Assembly: GCA_019054805.1 (NCBI GenBank)
Contig: JAHQIY010000011.1
Span: forward strand, 3,415,001 to 3,479,000
Source of the DNA: Brachionus manjavacas
Lineage: Eukaryota; Rotifera; Eurotatoria; Ploima; Brachionidae
Reading direction: 5' to 3'
DNA: 64,000 bases
Shown piece by piece: positions 1 to 9,830 of this stretch. The position numbers and the translations under genes were made by a program. Below the pieces are notes generated by a model. The model was given only the letters and a program-made list of their open reading frames with translations, did not search any database and had not been told where the DNA came from. Each line of letters begins with the position of its first letter. Position 1 is the first letter of the stretch.

Positions 1-945
1 ATTTAGTAAAAATATTAAATAAACTTTAAACATTAAGAAAAAAAAAATAATTGATTTATAACTAAATTAAAAAAAACACCTTTGATAGTAAATTACACCT
101 GTTTTCTAATTTTTATTAAGATAAAATGTACAGCACTTATTTGCTACGAGGATTCGACTATATTTTACGAATATTTACGTTAAACTATCGATTTTCAAAA
201 ATGCCAAAAGTCTCTAGATTTTGGCTCTTTTTTTCATTAAGAATTTGATATTTCAATTTTTTTTAATTAATTTTTCCACAAAAGTTAAATTTTATAATTT
301 TAGGTAAAATTACGCAAAGAATTATTTTTTTGAGGTAAAATATCGTAAGATAAAGTAAAAAGGATAATATTAAAGAAGATTAAAAAAAGATCTAAAAATG
401 AATATTAATTGACGAAATTAAAAAATCAAAATTTCAAATTAGATAATATTTATATAGAATTCTTCAAAAGCTTATTTTTATCTTATTTTTTTAAATCTAT
501 AATTTTCTTTAATTTAAAAATTTATTAAAATTTTATTAAAAGGTTTTCATTGAAATTCTTAATTTTACATTACGAAGAATTCAAATTTTTTTAACAAAAT
601 TGTTAATTTTATTCAACTTACTCATTTTAAAGGATAAGTATTTTAATTAAAATCCAATTATATTCAATTTAATTTAGATTTAATTTTATTATTTAAGGAT
701 TACAAAGGAATTTTTTTGCTAAATTAAGATTTCTAAAAACAAATTTTTGAAGATACTTTTTATTTATTGAACAAAAAATTTCAAAATGATGTCTAACCAA
801 TTTCTAAAATACTTTAACATCTAAACTTTTAAAGAAAAAATATTAAACACTTCATTTTTTCTTCATTCTTATAGCAAATTTTATTAAATTGAATTTTCTA
901 AACTTAAAATTGATCTTTATTTACTAATTTGGACTCTTTCTACTT
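1..945. other. AT-rich intergenic DNA, no gene seen
   Basis: Long A and T tracts with frequent stops in all frames and no reading frame resembling a known protein. Around 130-190 there is a stretch (tacagcac...gctacgagg... then tatattttacg) that loosely resembles the ends of the inverted-repeat element at 9831-10335. It may be a decayed end of a related element, but no partner end was found. Confidence 0.5.
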
Positions 946-951
946 TTTATT
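946..951 (-). promoter_or_regulatory. Candidate polyadenylation signal of the IL-17-like gene
   Basis: The plus strand reads tttatt, which is AATAAA on the minus strand, about 22 nt beyond the stop codon of the cytokine gene. A second AATAAA lies at 916-921. In DNA this AT-rich the hexamer also occurs by chance, so only the spacing supports it. Confidence 0.4.
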
Positions 952-972
952 GAAATAAAATTTAAACCCATT

Positions 973-1491
973 TCAAACTGGAATCAGTATTCTATTAATT
1001 CCGCATAGGCATCCAGTATTCTGTAATTCAGTAGTTGGAATCCATTGGAAATATCCATCATTTGCACATTTGTCCTTCTTAAGAACTGTTACACGTTTGT
1101 AAACAGGCTGACACTCATAATTTGGATTGATCACTCCATTTTTCATTGTTGAACAAAGTTTACAATCACATTGAACATTTAGCTTATAATTTGGATATCT
1201 ATCTCGTTGATACTCAACTTTTATCCGAGAATGGCACAATTTATCTTCACTGTAATTAAATTTTTCATCACTAGAGCAGCTGTGGCCATTCGAGAGAGAT
1301 TTGTTTTCTTTCAGATCAAATTCTGGCAGTTTTCCTGCCTTTAACATTGCTTGTTCAAATCTTAAAAAATCAAGACGGTATTGCTGAAATTTTGTTTCCA
1401 GTTCTTGAATAGTTGGGTTGATGCAATTTTCATTTAGCCCATAAACAAAATATACCAAAAAAAAGAAGTACAATAGATTAAATTTTAGCAT
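973..1491 (-). CDS. IL17: Secreted IL-17-like cystine-knot cytokine
   Basis: A 172-residue protein in one exon. Residues 1-18 form a hydrophobic signal peptide ending near Tyr-Gly, so the product should be secreted. The C-terminal half carries IL-17 family landmarks in order: a Cys at 86 followed by an Arg-rich strand with RDRYP (96-100); a C-x-C-x2-C cluster at 108/110/113, which gives the family's C-x4-C spacing between 108 and 113; PVYKRVTVL (129-137), matching the conserved PVY-x-x-V-x-VL strand; Cys142; and the terminal G-C-x-C (Cys161, Cys163), where family members usually have GCTC. Cys108, 113, 161 and 163 are the expected cystine-knot set. Residues 23-85 are family-variable and include Cys23 and Cys72. 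IL-17 proteins act as extracellular dimers on IL-17 receptors in epithelial and immune signalling. The start is the first ATG and gives a clean signal peptide. No neighbour belongs to the same pathway. The family call is fairly secure, but no vertebrate subtype can be assigned. Confidence 0.78.
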   Translation of the reverse strand: MLKFNLLYFFFLVYFVYGLNENCINPTIQELETKFQQYRLDFLRFEQAMLKAGKLPEFDLKENKSLSNGHSCSSDEKFNYSEDKLCHSRIKVEYQRDRYPNYKLNVQCDCKLCSTMKNGVINPNYECQPVYKRVTVLKKDKCANDGYFQWIPTTELQNTGCLCGINRILIPV

Positions 1492-2234
1492 TTTTAAAAT
1501 AACTTTTTTAAATTTCTTTATTTATAGGAATCGAAATGGCCTGTAAAAAAACAAAATTTGAAATTTAATTGAACTAAAGATTAATTAAATAATTGACGGC
1601 TAAAAGCAAAAATTTAGAGAACCAAATTTATTTAGAGAACCAAATTAATAAAATGAATTGCGTTAAAATGAACAATTTTGATTCATTCAATTATTTTTTA
1701 ACCGGTGAACTAAATAATTCATTTCATGAGGCATCTCTAAAAGCATTAAAACTAAAAAGAATTTTGATTTGAATTTTTTTTTAATTTTTGATCTTAATCA
1801 CTTAATTTTAAAAATTTTAAATAAATATTTTTGGATTAATCTCTGATTATTTTTCAATTAATAAATGGAATAAAATATATTTTTTCAAATTAATTAATAA
1901 TATAAAAAAGAATTAACCAACATATTCAAATTTTTTATTATTGTTTATTTATTTATTCTATTTAGCGCCAATTCTGGCGATGTATTAATATTAAAAGAAT
2001 AAACAAAAAAGGTTCAATTAAAATGTAAGACTAAAATAATGATAAATAATAACGAAATATAGATTTTTTTTGTTAATTTAGTTTCAATTAAAACAATAAA
2101 TTTTGATTTGTACATATAAGAGATTTAATTTTTGCAAAATATAAAAAAATTTTAATCTATTAATTAATTTTTCATTTTATTACTTACAAATATATTTGAA
2201 ATTGATTTTTTTATTATTATATTTGTAATTTTAA

Positions 2235-2300
2235 AATGAAGTGTCGATCGGTTTCTTGAGACATAGACATTGGTCTTTTAATTAACCTTGAAAATTAAAT
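2235..2300 (+). repeat. Dispersed repeat, copy 1 (partner at 16762-16829)
   Basis: About 66 bp starting aatgaagtgt and passing through gacat...ggtcttttaattaaccttg aligns without large gaps to 16762-16829 in the same orientation. The differences are mostly transitions. It is more GC-balanced than its surroundings. It could be an old SINE-like or MITE fragment or a conserved non-coding element. I do not recognise the family. Confidence 0.5.
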
Positions 2301-2480
2301 TTTTAATCTTTAATAAATATATAAAAAATTTCATTATAAAAATAAAGCTATAAACTCAAAATTAAAAAATATACAAAATATATATTTGATTTCATGAACC
2401 TAAATTTATGAAAAAAATAAAATAATTCCATTATTTGAATAAATCATTATCTACTGTTTTCGAGATTAAATTTTTTTAAC

Positions 2481-2538
2481 TACTTAGGTGTTCCGATCTA
2501 ATAATTTTACTTCAAATAATTAAATTTTAAGTAAAATG
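2481..2538 (+). repeat. Dispersed element end, copy 1 (partner at 3501-3565)
   Basis: Starts tactta, then ggtgttccg, and ends in a stretch close to attaaattttaagtaaaatg. The copy at 3501-3565 has the same order of motifs in the same orientation. These look like single ends of inverted-repeat transposons whose other ends have been lost. Confidence 0.45.
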
Positions 2539-3500
2539 TTTTCTATAAATGTCAATGCAATTTCCTCAATAATTATTTTAGAAATAATTTTTCAATTAAT
2601 TTTTACTTTTCTTTTAATTTTATTTCATTCTGTGAAATTTGAATGTTTATTAGTATTTACTTTTAATCAAATTAATATTATTCAGAATGCTTTATTATTT
2701 CAATTATTAAAATTTATAGATAAGGTATTTTGTTTTTTTGTGTTAATAATTACTTTTTTCATTCAAAGAGCTTTTCAAACGTTTACTTAAAATATATTCT
2801 TTGAACTGAATTTTTTATTATGCTCTAATTTTCATTTTTATTCAGGCTATGAATTAAATTAAATCAAATCTTTTTAAATAAACGGATTATATGCTTTGAA
2901 GCATGAAATGATTTGCTTTTTTGAATTCCTCTATAGATTGATTTAATTATTTTTAGAATCAAGAAAATACATTTTGGGTCTTTTTTATTTATAAATGAGT
3001 AATATTAGTAATGATAGCTTTTAAAAAATCGGAACGAGAGCATAAAATGCGTTAAATAAAATAAATATTTTTTGGATATTTATCAATTGTCAGAATATAA
3101 ATAATTAAATAATAAATTAAATAATAAATTTAAAATGAGTATATAAAAATAAATAATGAGTGTTAAAAAAATATTAAATAATACCAAAATATTTAAAAAA
3201 AGTGGACATTTTTTCGTAATTTTTGTAAATTAAAAAAATTCTAAAATTCTATTTTGTTTAATTTGAATATAAAATTACTTTTATTATAAATAATTTTTGG
3301 TAATTTTTCGATTTTAAGGTGGTAAAAAATGATTAGCAAAGTAAAAAAAAAGAATTAAAAATTCTTTTCACTTAAAACAAAATTAGCAATTTGAATTTTT
3401 TTACTCACTTTTATTTGCACTTTCAATATTTTAAATAAATTCAATAGACTTAATTGTTTTCGCCTAAAAAATTGAACATTAATTTTTTTTACCTGAACAT

Positions 3501-3565
3501 TACTTACAGTGGTGTTCCGGATTTAGTAATTTACGACAATTTACAATTAAATTTTACGTAAAATG
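3501..3565 (+). repeat. Dispersed element end, copy 2, with CAGT-type tip
   Basis: Reads tacttacagtggtgttccgg followed by an AT-rich segment ending acgtaaaatg, homologous to 2481-2538. The ta-cagtg tip resembles Tc1/mariner-type termini and the TA-CAGTGC ends of the element at 9831-10335. No matching inverted end was found nearby. Confidence 0.45.
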
Positions 3566-3812
3566 TAATCAATATAATGGTAAAAAATGGTTAATTAAAA
3601 TTTTAAATTAAATTAAAAAAAATTTTTTATTTACATTATTTTACGTAAAAAAAAATATCTTAAATAGTTTTAATGCTTTTTAATTGTTTGACCAACCTCC
3701 TTGATTTTCTATTACTTAAATTTTTACCTAGATTTTAATATAAACTAATTATAATTTAATTTATATTTTCAATCTTAACCTTTTTTATATTTTTTATCAA
3801 TTCTTATTTCAG

Positions 3813-3977
3813 AGCCAAGTAGTGACAAATTGCAACCAGTGATTCAACTTCTTTACCAAAAGTGTGATAAGCTTTTGGAACAGGTTACCAGTAGAGATTG
3901 TTCACTCTAAAACTGTAAATGAGTTTAAGAACAAGTTGGACAAGATTAACTTGGAATCGTCAAGAGCTATATTTTAA
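3813..3977 (+). mobile_element. Relic of the C-terminus of a LINE-type retrotransposon
   Basis: In one frame this stretch reads SQVVTNCNQ, a TGA stop (probably a decayed Arg codon), then FNFFTKSVISFWNRLP and, a few residues on, TVNEFKNKLDK, before a stop at 3975-3977. The pattern of FF-T-x-x-V-x-x-x-WN-x-LP followed by V-x-x-FK-x-x-LD is the conserved extreme C-terminus of the pol protein in many CR1/Jockey-type non-LTR retrotransposons. The reverse transcriptase itself is absent, so this is a strongly 5'-truncated dead copy. An AATAAA overlaps the stop codon at 3976-3981, as expected for an element's 3' end. Confidence 0.72.
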
Positions 3978-4577
3978 TAAAGAGCTATCATAATGTGTGC
4001 CCCACATTCCATGTTTTTCTACGAAAAAATTCAATTCATTTAAATGCTTGGCAAAATAATTCTCAGGCCGGGCCTGATAAATATAATACGCATTCTTTAA
4101 AATCAAGCTTTTAACGCACTAATTTTTAATTTATAAAATGGCGTAGTTTTATTGTTTAAAAAAATCAAAAAAATTTGATTAAAAAAAAGAGAAATTTAGT
4201 TCGAGAACTACAAATTCTGAATAAAATACCCCAAATTTTTTATTTTTTTCTCCAAATATTAGATAAATTCCCTTATTATTAAGTTTATACATAAAAAATT
4301 AATTAGCACTTAATTAAATAGAATGTTATTGAATATCTTTAATATATCTATAATATTATTGAATATTGTTATTTTTAAAAATAATATTCAAGATTGGAAC
4401 AATAATCAAAATAAAGCAAAATATATGAGTATATTTTTACGGATGTAGTAAGCTAGAAAAGTCTTCTATATGTTAGTTTTGAAAAATTAAGAAAATAAAA
4501 TAATTTAACACTGAACCTTTTGATGAAGCAGATTTAAATTTTATGTCTGATTTTACATTAAGAGCTTTTGCGTCTTC
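3978..4577. other. AT-rich intergenic DNA; proximal part may be LINE 3' UTR
   Basis: The first hundred or so bases (gagctatcataatgtgtgcc...) are less AT-rich and probably continue the LINE relic's 3' untranslated region. The remainder is A/T-tract DNA with no recognisable gene. Confidence 0.4.
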
Positions 4578-4758
4578 TGAGTGAGTTAATTGTAAAATAT
4601 AAATCTATTCGTAAATTTTGGATAAAACATAACACTTTTTCCTACAAAATGATAACTCATTTAAGAGCAAGTACCTAAATTTTGAATGTTCCACTTTTTG
4701 TTTTATCCAAAATTTACGAAACATTAAGTAAATTTACATCTTACAATTAACTCACTCA
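4578..4758. mobile_element. Small MITE-like element with inverted-repeat ends
   Basis: The left end (tgagtgagttaattgtaa...) is the reverse complement of the right end (...ttacaattaactcactca). After a short insertion the match resumes as cgtaaattttggataaaac on the left and its complement on the right. Total length is about 181 bp, with no coding capacity. I see no clear target-site duplication, so the superfamily cannot be named. Confidence 0.65.
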
Positions 4759-4973
4759 ACAAAAAAATTTGTTAAAAAAATAATTTATTTAAAAAAAAAG
4801 AAAAATTTTGGATTATTAAAATTATGTGACTAATTTAGTAATGAGTAATGTGGACTTGATTTAAATTCAAATTTTATTATAAATTAATTATAGATTTTTT
4901 AAACGTGACAACTATTTTTAACTATTTTTTTTATTTTTAGTTTACGAACTATATGGATTTTTGTTCTTAGTCA

Positions 4974-5513
4974 TGAAGTTGATAATCAATTTAATATCTC
5001 ATTTCAACTCAAAGAGATTATCATCAGATATTAAAATTGATCTCTGAATTAATTTAAAAAAAGGTTTAAAATAAAATTTAAAAAGAAAAATAATTAAAAA
5101 AAAATATTCTCAATCTATTGACAAATCGATTTTTTAAATTTAAATTTATAAACTGATTAATTGTAAAGTTTATTTTGAAATTTGCTATTTCAAAATTATT
5201 GTTTGGAAAGATCGATATTTTTAATAGAATTTAATATTTTAATTTAATTTTTAAATTTAATCTTAATCCTGGATACAATTATTTTTGAAGAAATGATCAT
5301 CCTATTTAAATAATGATAAATTTAAATTTAAAAATCGATTTTGTAAATAGATTGAGAAAATATTTCTTCGAAATTAATGTTTTTTAATCTTCAAAGCATA
5401 TAAAGCATGCTCCGTTTAAATTATTTAAATTCATTCATAGATTAATTCTAATATCTGAAGATAATCTATTTGACTCGAAATGATATTTTGAAATGATCAT
5501 CAACTTCAAAATG
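4974..5513. mobile_element. Fold-back (long inverted repeat) element, about 540 bp
   Basis: The left arm from about 4974 contains gaagttgataatcaattt, a cagatatt...aattgatct segment and ctcaatctattgac. These match, in inverted order, the right-arm segments up to about 5513 (atgatcatcaacttc; ...taatatctgaagataatct; tagattgagaaaat). Each arm is roughly 200 bp, diverged and with indels, around a short AT-rich centre containing aaatttaaattta palindromes. There is no coding capacity, consistent with an old non-autonomous fold-back or MITE element. The ends are approximate. Confidence 0.6.
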
Positions 5514-5716
5514 TCGATCTTAGTTACTATAATTACTTGAATTGTAAGAATGAAAATATTATAAATGAATATAGAGAGGCTAGAAGAGATTTTTAAAAAA
5601 TTAAACCTTAATAAGATGAAAATTTTGATTTTTAATTAGAAAAAAATACCAAATTTTTAAGAGTAAAAAATTCTAAAATAAATTACAATAAGTTTGGTTC
5701 TGGTTTCTATCCATCA

Positions 5717-5722
5717 TTTATT
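5717..5722 (-). promoter_or_regulatory. Candidate polyadenylation signal of the Rap-like gene
   Basis: Plus-strand tttatt reads AATAAA on the minus strand, about 80 nt past the stop codon at 5803. The position is plausible for a short 3' UTR. There is no independent evidence. Confidence 0.35.
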
Positions 5723-5802
5723 CATATTTAAAATATGTGACCAAAAATTTTTGGCTAAATAATGTTATCAGGGTAGTGGGCTAAGTTTTTTGTTTGACTT
5801 AA

Positions 5803-6599
5803 TTAAAGTATTGCGCAAGATTTGGTGCATTTGTCACATAAACTTTTCTTCTTAGTTTTCCCAATTTCTCTATCTGGTTCAATGTGAGCGTTTTGTGGTG
5901 CTTTCTGATAATTCTGTTTGAGACTTGGATCTTGAGGATAAACAACGCTCGACTTTGGACTAAAAGAATTTCGTGGTGGCTGCATCGATTTGCGTTTGTT
6001 GGCTAATTGACGCAAAAGATCATAGAAAATCTAAATTTTTTTAATTTAATGTTTATTCTAAAAAACATAAAATAAAGCTTTATTTACTTCGTTGACATTT
6101 GAATTCAATTTTGCTGAGGCTTCGATGAAACTTGAATGCGTGCTTTTTGCCAAGGTCTGGCCAAGTTCTTCGTCCACTTCTCTTTCGTCGTCCAAATCAC
6201 TCTTGTTTCCGACAATGATTATGGGCGCCGGATCGGAGTCTTTTATTGTGTTTATTTGCTCGATAATGGAAGAAATATCATTGAAGGTTGATGTCGAATT
6301 TATGGAATAAACAATGACGAAAGCATCTCCTGATTTTATGTAAACGTCTCTCATAGATGAAAACTGCTCAGTGCCGGCAGTATCCAATATTTCTAGTTTA
6401 CACGTTTCATCATTTATATTTATTGTTTTTTGGTAGCAATCTTCAATGGTGGGGTCATAGGCTTCGACGAAATTTCCGCTGATAAAGCGCTGAGTAAGGG
6501 CTGACTTACTAAAATAAAGAGTCAGCTAAGAAAAGACCAAGAGAATCAAGATTACCCAACACCACCAGATCCCATCAAAATTATTTTGTAATTTAGCAT
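5803..6599 (-). CDS. RAP: Rap-type Ras-family small GTPase, three exons, 230 aa
   Basis: Exons are 6599-6556, 6508-6088 and 6030-5803 on the minus strand. The introns are 47 bp (6509-6555, splitting the P-loop Gly15 codon) and 57 bp (6031-6087, phase 0), both GT-AG. The joined protein keeps Ras numbering: P-loop GSGGVGKS (10-17), switch I YDPTIED (32-38), DTAGTEQF (57-64), NKSD (116-119) and SAK (146-148). Thr61 in place of Ras Gln61 is the Rap hallmark. Rap GTPases switch between GDP and GTP to control integrin and cadherin adhesion and polarity at membranes. The hypervariable tail (about 164-230) is some 45 residues longer than in typical Rap1/Rap2. It is rich in Pro, Lys and Ser and ends in a basic KTKKK stretch with Cys220, Cys223 and the CAAX box CAIL (Cys227). 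Leu at the last position predicts geranylgeranylation, and the extra cysteines could be palmitoylated as in Rap2. All catalytic motifs are intact. Family assignment is secure; Rap1 versus Rap2 is not resolved. Confidence 0.92.
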
Positions 6600-7486
6600 T
6601 TTTGATAAGTTTTTCTATGAAAAAATTACAAAATTTAAAATCGAAAGAGAGTGAGCTTGTGAATCAAATGAAGTATAACTAAATGATAATTATAATTGAG
6701 AAATTTTTTTTCTAGTTCTATGCCAAGTGTATCTTGTTGATGATTAAATTTTTTTTTTTAATTTTTTTATGTCATTCTTTCAAATTAAATTAACTACGTT
6801 GATAAATTACCAGAATCGCTTGTTTTACTTTCTTTTTCTTAGATATTTTTGTTTCATTAGTTTTTTAGAAAAAAATTAATTTGCTCTCTCAGAATAATAA
6901 ATTTAGAGATCAAATTAAAATTTAAAATTGAACGAAGCTAGTTTGGGCAATTAATGCTAGAAAAATTTGAAAATTATTCATCTGTTGTTAAATAAAGAGA
7001 ATTTAGTCTTCATTATGATATAGCAAAATTGTTAATTTAGCCTGTTTTAGATTTTTCTGGAATAAAAAAATAAAAAGGGAATTTTTTCAACTATTTTAAT
7101 TTTCAATTAATTGTTTTCTACTATTTAGAGAAGATGAAGTGACATAATTAGAAATTGATTGATAGTTAATGCGTTGTTAGAAAATTTTAAAATATTATTG
7201 AATATATACAAACCATTAAATTTAATATTGTCATGAAATTTTTTAAATGATTATTTTTCGATTAAAGTACTTTTTATTTGAAAATTTCGCATTTTAAATT
7301 GGATTTTATGAATATTCTCTAAATAAACTTTAAAGTAAATTTTTATTGTTAATTGAAAATCATAAACTGAGACATGAAGTTTCATGATTTTAATAAGAAA
7401 AATCTTTTAATGGTTTATCCCAGCAAACCAAAACCTATATAGAGAACGCTATAGTAGCTTTCCGATAGTGCTTAATACTCCTTAAA
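6600..7486. other. AT-rich intergenic DNA upstream of the Rap gene
   Basis: The promoter of the minus-strand Rap-like gene should lie at the start of this stretch, but I see no distinctive motif beyond A/T tracts. The end from about 7430 is less AT-rich (cccagcaaacc...gaacgctatag) and probably belongs to the 3' untranslated part of the minus-strand LINE that follows. Confidence 0.4.
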
Positions 7487-8800
7487 CTATCGCGATGTAT
7501 TGATTTGGTCAACCATTTTCTTAAACAAGTTCTTTGAACTTGCTTTGACTTCTTCAGGTGGCAATTTGTTCCAGTTGTCTAATACTCTGTTAAGTATGAA
7601 ATGTCCTCGTTGGTTGATTCTCGTCAGTTGTTTGGAAGTTCTGTATTAGTACCCACATATACTCCTCGCTTGACCAGAACAGCTCAACAAACTTGCAAAC
7701 TCCATTTCATATTTGAGTTGATCATTATACCTAAATCGCGTTCATTTTCAGTCTTAACAATATCTATTCCATTCATTTTCAAATTAATGGTAATCTGTAA
7801 ATTAATCTCAAATGATTTTAATGTCAAAAAAAATAATGCCAAAATATTTTATTGTCAAAAAATATTTTAAGAAAATAATGCTAAATGGATTTATTGCTAA
7901 TTTAGAGAATAATTTTTATTATCGTCCAGTCCTCGGTAAAAAAGCTTGCACAGTGTCTTGATTGCTTGAGGCAAATCGTTTATGAAAATTACGAAAAGCA
8001 AAGGGCCTAAGACTGAGCCTTGAGGCAAATTACTTAATACATCTAGCCATTCTGAAGACATGTCTCCAATAACCACTCTCTTATTTAAAAAATTGCCTAA
8101 CTAGTGAAACCATATAGTTGAATTTTTTTGATCAAAGCTCTGTGTGAGACTTCGTCAAAGGCCTTAGCAAAATCATGGATATACCGACAATCGACACAAA
8201 CACGGAAGCCTCGATTGAGAGCTTCCGCTTCCGTGTCTCTAACAGATTAGTTAAACACGATTTCATCGGGACAATACCATGTTGCTCCCTTGTCACCAAG
8301 TCTAATTTAATTAAATGGTCTTTCATAATATCCCAAATCATACGTTCCATAATTTTGCTTGACAGCGATGTCAAGAAGACTGACCGGTAGTTTACGGGCT
8401 CTGTTCTGCATCCTTTCTTGAATAATGGCGTTATATTTGCCTCTTTCCAAGCCTTTAGCCCTATACCAGTTAAAAAGGACACTTTAAAAATTTGTTCAAA
8501 GCATAATGAAAATGATTCAGCACATGTACTTAAAACATATGGATGAATGCTATCGGTTCCAGGGGCTTTGAATTGATCCAATTTGGTTAAATATCCGTAA
8601 AAAATTTGTAGCCGAAAACATATCAAAATCAATATGACATTCCGCCGTGCAAAACTTTGGTAGCTACGGTAATGGTTTCCCAGTATCTCTACTAAATGCT
8701 TGCTTGAACATTCAAGATGTTGGTAATTACCGTTTTGTCCATTCCCAGGTCGCCATTGGTATCCTTGATTGATTTAATTTTATCTCTACTTCTGAAACAG
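7487..8800 (-). mobile_element. Decayed LINE (CR1/Jockey-like) reverse transcriptase fragment
   Basis: Reading the minus strand from 8800 down gives, in shifting frames: DKIKSIKDTNGDLG (the linker before the RT domain); LDQFKAPGTDSIHP and ANITPLFKKG followed by PVNYR and LSSKIMERMI (RT fingers); FAKAFDEVSHRALI (motif A, with the catalytic Asp retained); LPQGSVLGPLLFVIFIND (motif B region); and a damaged box where FADD is expected (KLFTEDW after correcting one base). Near the end come ENERDLG and WNKLPPEEV with a C-terminal stop at 7487-7489. Multiple stops and frameshifts separate these blocks, and the endonuclease and ORF1 are missing, so the copy is 5'-truncated and inactive. The longest intact piece is 8132-8632. 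Such elements move by target-primed reverse transcription. The clade is judged from motif style only. Confidence 0.88.
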
Positions 8801-9828
8801 TAGAAACAGAGTTGCTTAAAAGTCTCAAGTCAAATCCAAGTCCGGACTTTATTTTTCAAAATTCCAAGTCAAAGAATCTAAAATTTAGTTTGGCAAAAAA
8901 AACTACTTTGAAATCTTGAACATTCGCTTCGCTTCAATATAATAATAGCTTCGATCTTAAAGTCAATCAAAATTTTTTAAAAAAGAAAAATTAAATTTTT
9001 TGTTTTATACTTTTTATTAATATATTTATTTTGCTTTATTTTCATTTATAAAGCATTAGATTGAACTAAAGTTTCTACGTGAAACTTAAATTTATGATTA
9101 AATAGATTTAATTTTGTTATGTTGAGTATTTTTTTTCGTTCAAAATAATTATGAGATTTGTGAACGATGTTGCTGATAAGACTACAATTCAAAAAATTCA
9201 AATTAATTTAACTAAGAATAACATAAATAAAAATAATTCTCTAAATTTATTTAATTTTTTCTCGGTCACAGTGCTTAAAATAATCACTTATTTACTTTCT
9301 GTCTTGCTTGAGAGAAATCTCACCTATTTCAAGGACATAAACAAATAAATTTGAAAAGTAGTTAATAGCTTCACTTGGAAACATCAAAATTTAATCTAGC
9401 TTTTTTTTTTGGGTGAAGCAATTAACAGGACTAACATATTTGAAGCCTAATGGCTTTGATACGGTTAATTTTAGTTTTCATCTCAGATTTATTAGATGAA
9501 TCATAAAATATCATTGTTATAGAGACTTATTTATACTCGAAAATTATACTTAATTCAAACTAGTTAAATCATCCAAGCATTAAACTAAATATTGGTCTGT
9601 AGTCTAATTTAATTACCGTGAACCTTGAGGTAAAGATTAGTTTTTTAGTAGTAGTAGTAGTAGTGTGAGCTAATACTTCGCTAATTCATCAATTTCGCTT
9701 CGGTAGCCCTTTTTTTAAGTTTTTTGCAAAGATCATGCAACATGAATTTCATCAGCGATTTTAATTTCGAATGAAATTCATGTAGAAGTTCCATTTGAAA
9801 ACACTTTTGTTAACTTTCCCGTCAATTA
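8801..9828. other. AT-rich intergenic DNA, no gene seen
   Basis: Open frames here (for example 9151-9348) are Asn/Ile/Leu-rich and resemble no known protein. The stretch 8805-8860 is less AT-rich and may still belong to the LINE. A short AGT microsatellite lies at 9647-9664. Confidence 0.45.
9647..9664 (+). repeat. (AGT)6 microsatellite
   Basis: Six perfect AGT triplets. On the minus strand they read as ACT repeats followed by aaaaaac, similar to the tactactactacta tail after the LINE relic at 21745-22100. It may therefore mark the 3' end of another lost retroelement copy on the minus strand. Confidence 0.8.
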
Positions 9829-9830
9829 TA

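Larger units (their letters stand above)
1492..3812. other. AT-rich intergenic DNA with short dispersed repeats
   Basis: There is no convincing gene. An open frame at 2536-2790 encodes only Phe/Ile/Leu-rich low-complexity sequence and is best explained by base composition. Two sets of dispersed repeat fragments lie here (2235-2300, and 2481-2538 with 3501-3565) and are listed separately. Confidence 0.5.

Noticed and set aside
2536..2790. 84-codon plus-strand frame of hydrophobic residues
   Set aside because: Phe/Ile/Leu low complexity as expected from T-rich DNA; no signal of a family and no GC shift relative to its surroundings.
6092..6310. 72-codon plus-strand frame
   Set aside because: Antisense shadow of the Rap-like GTPase exon 2.
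7601..8390. Plus-strand frames at 7601-7870 and 8175-8390
   Set aside because: Antisense of the LINE reverse transcriptase region; the minus-strand motifs are decisive.
9151..9348. 65-codon plus-strand frame
   Set aside because: Asn/Ile/Leu-rich, begins and ends in plain AT-rich DNA, and no motif was recognised.
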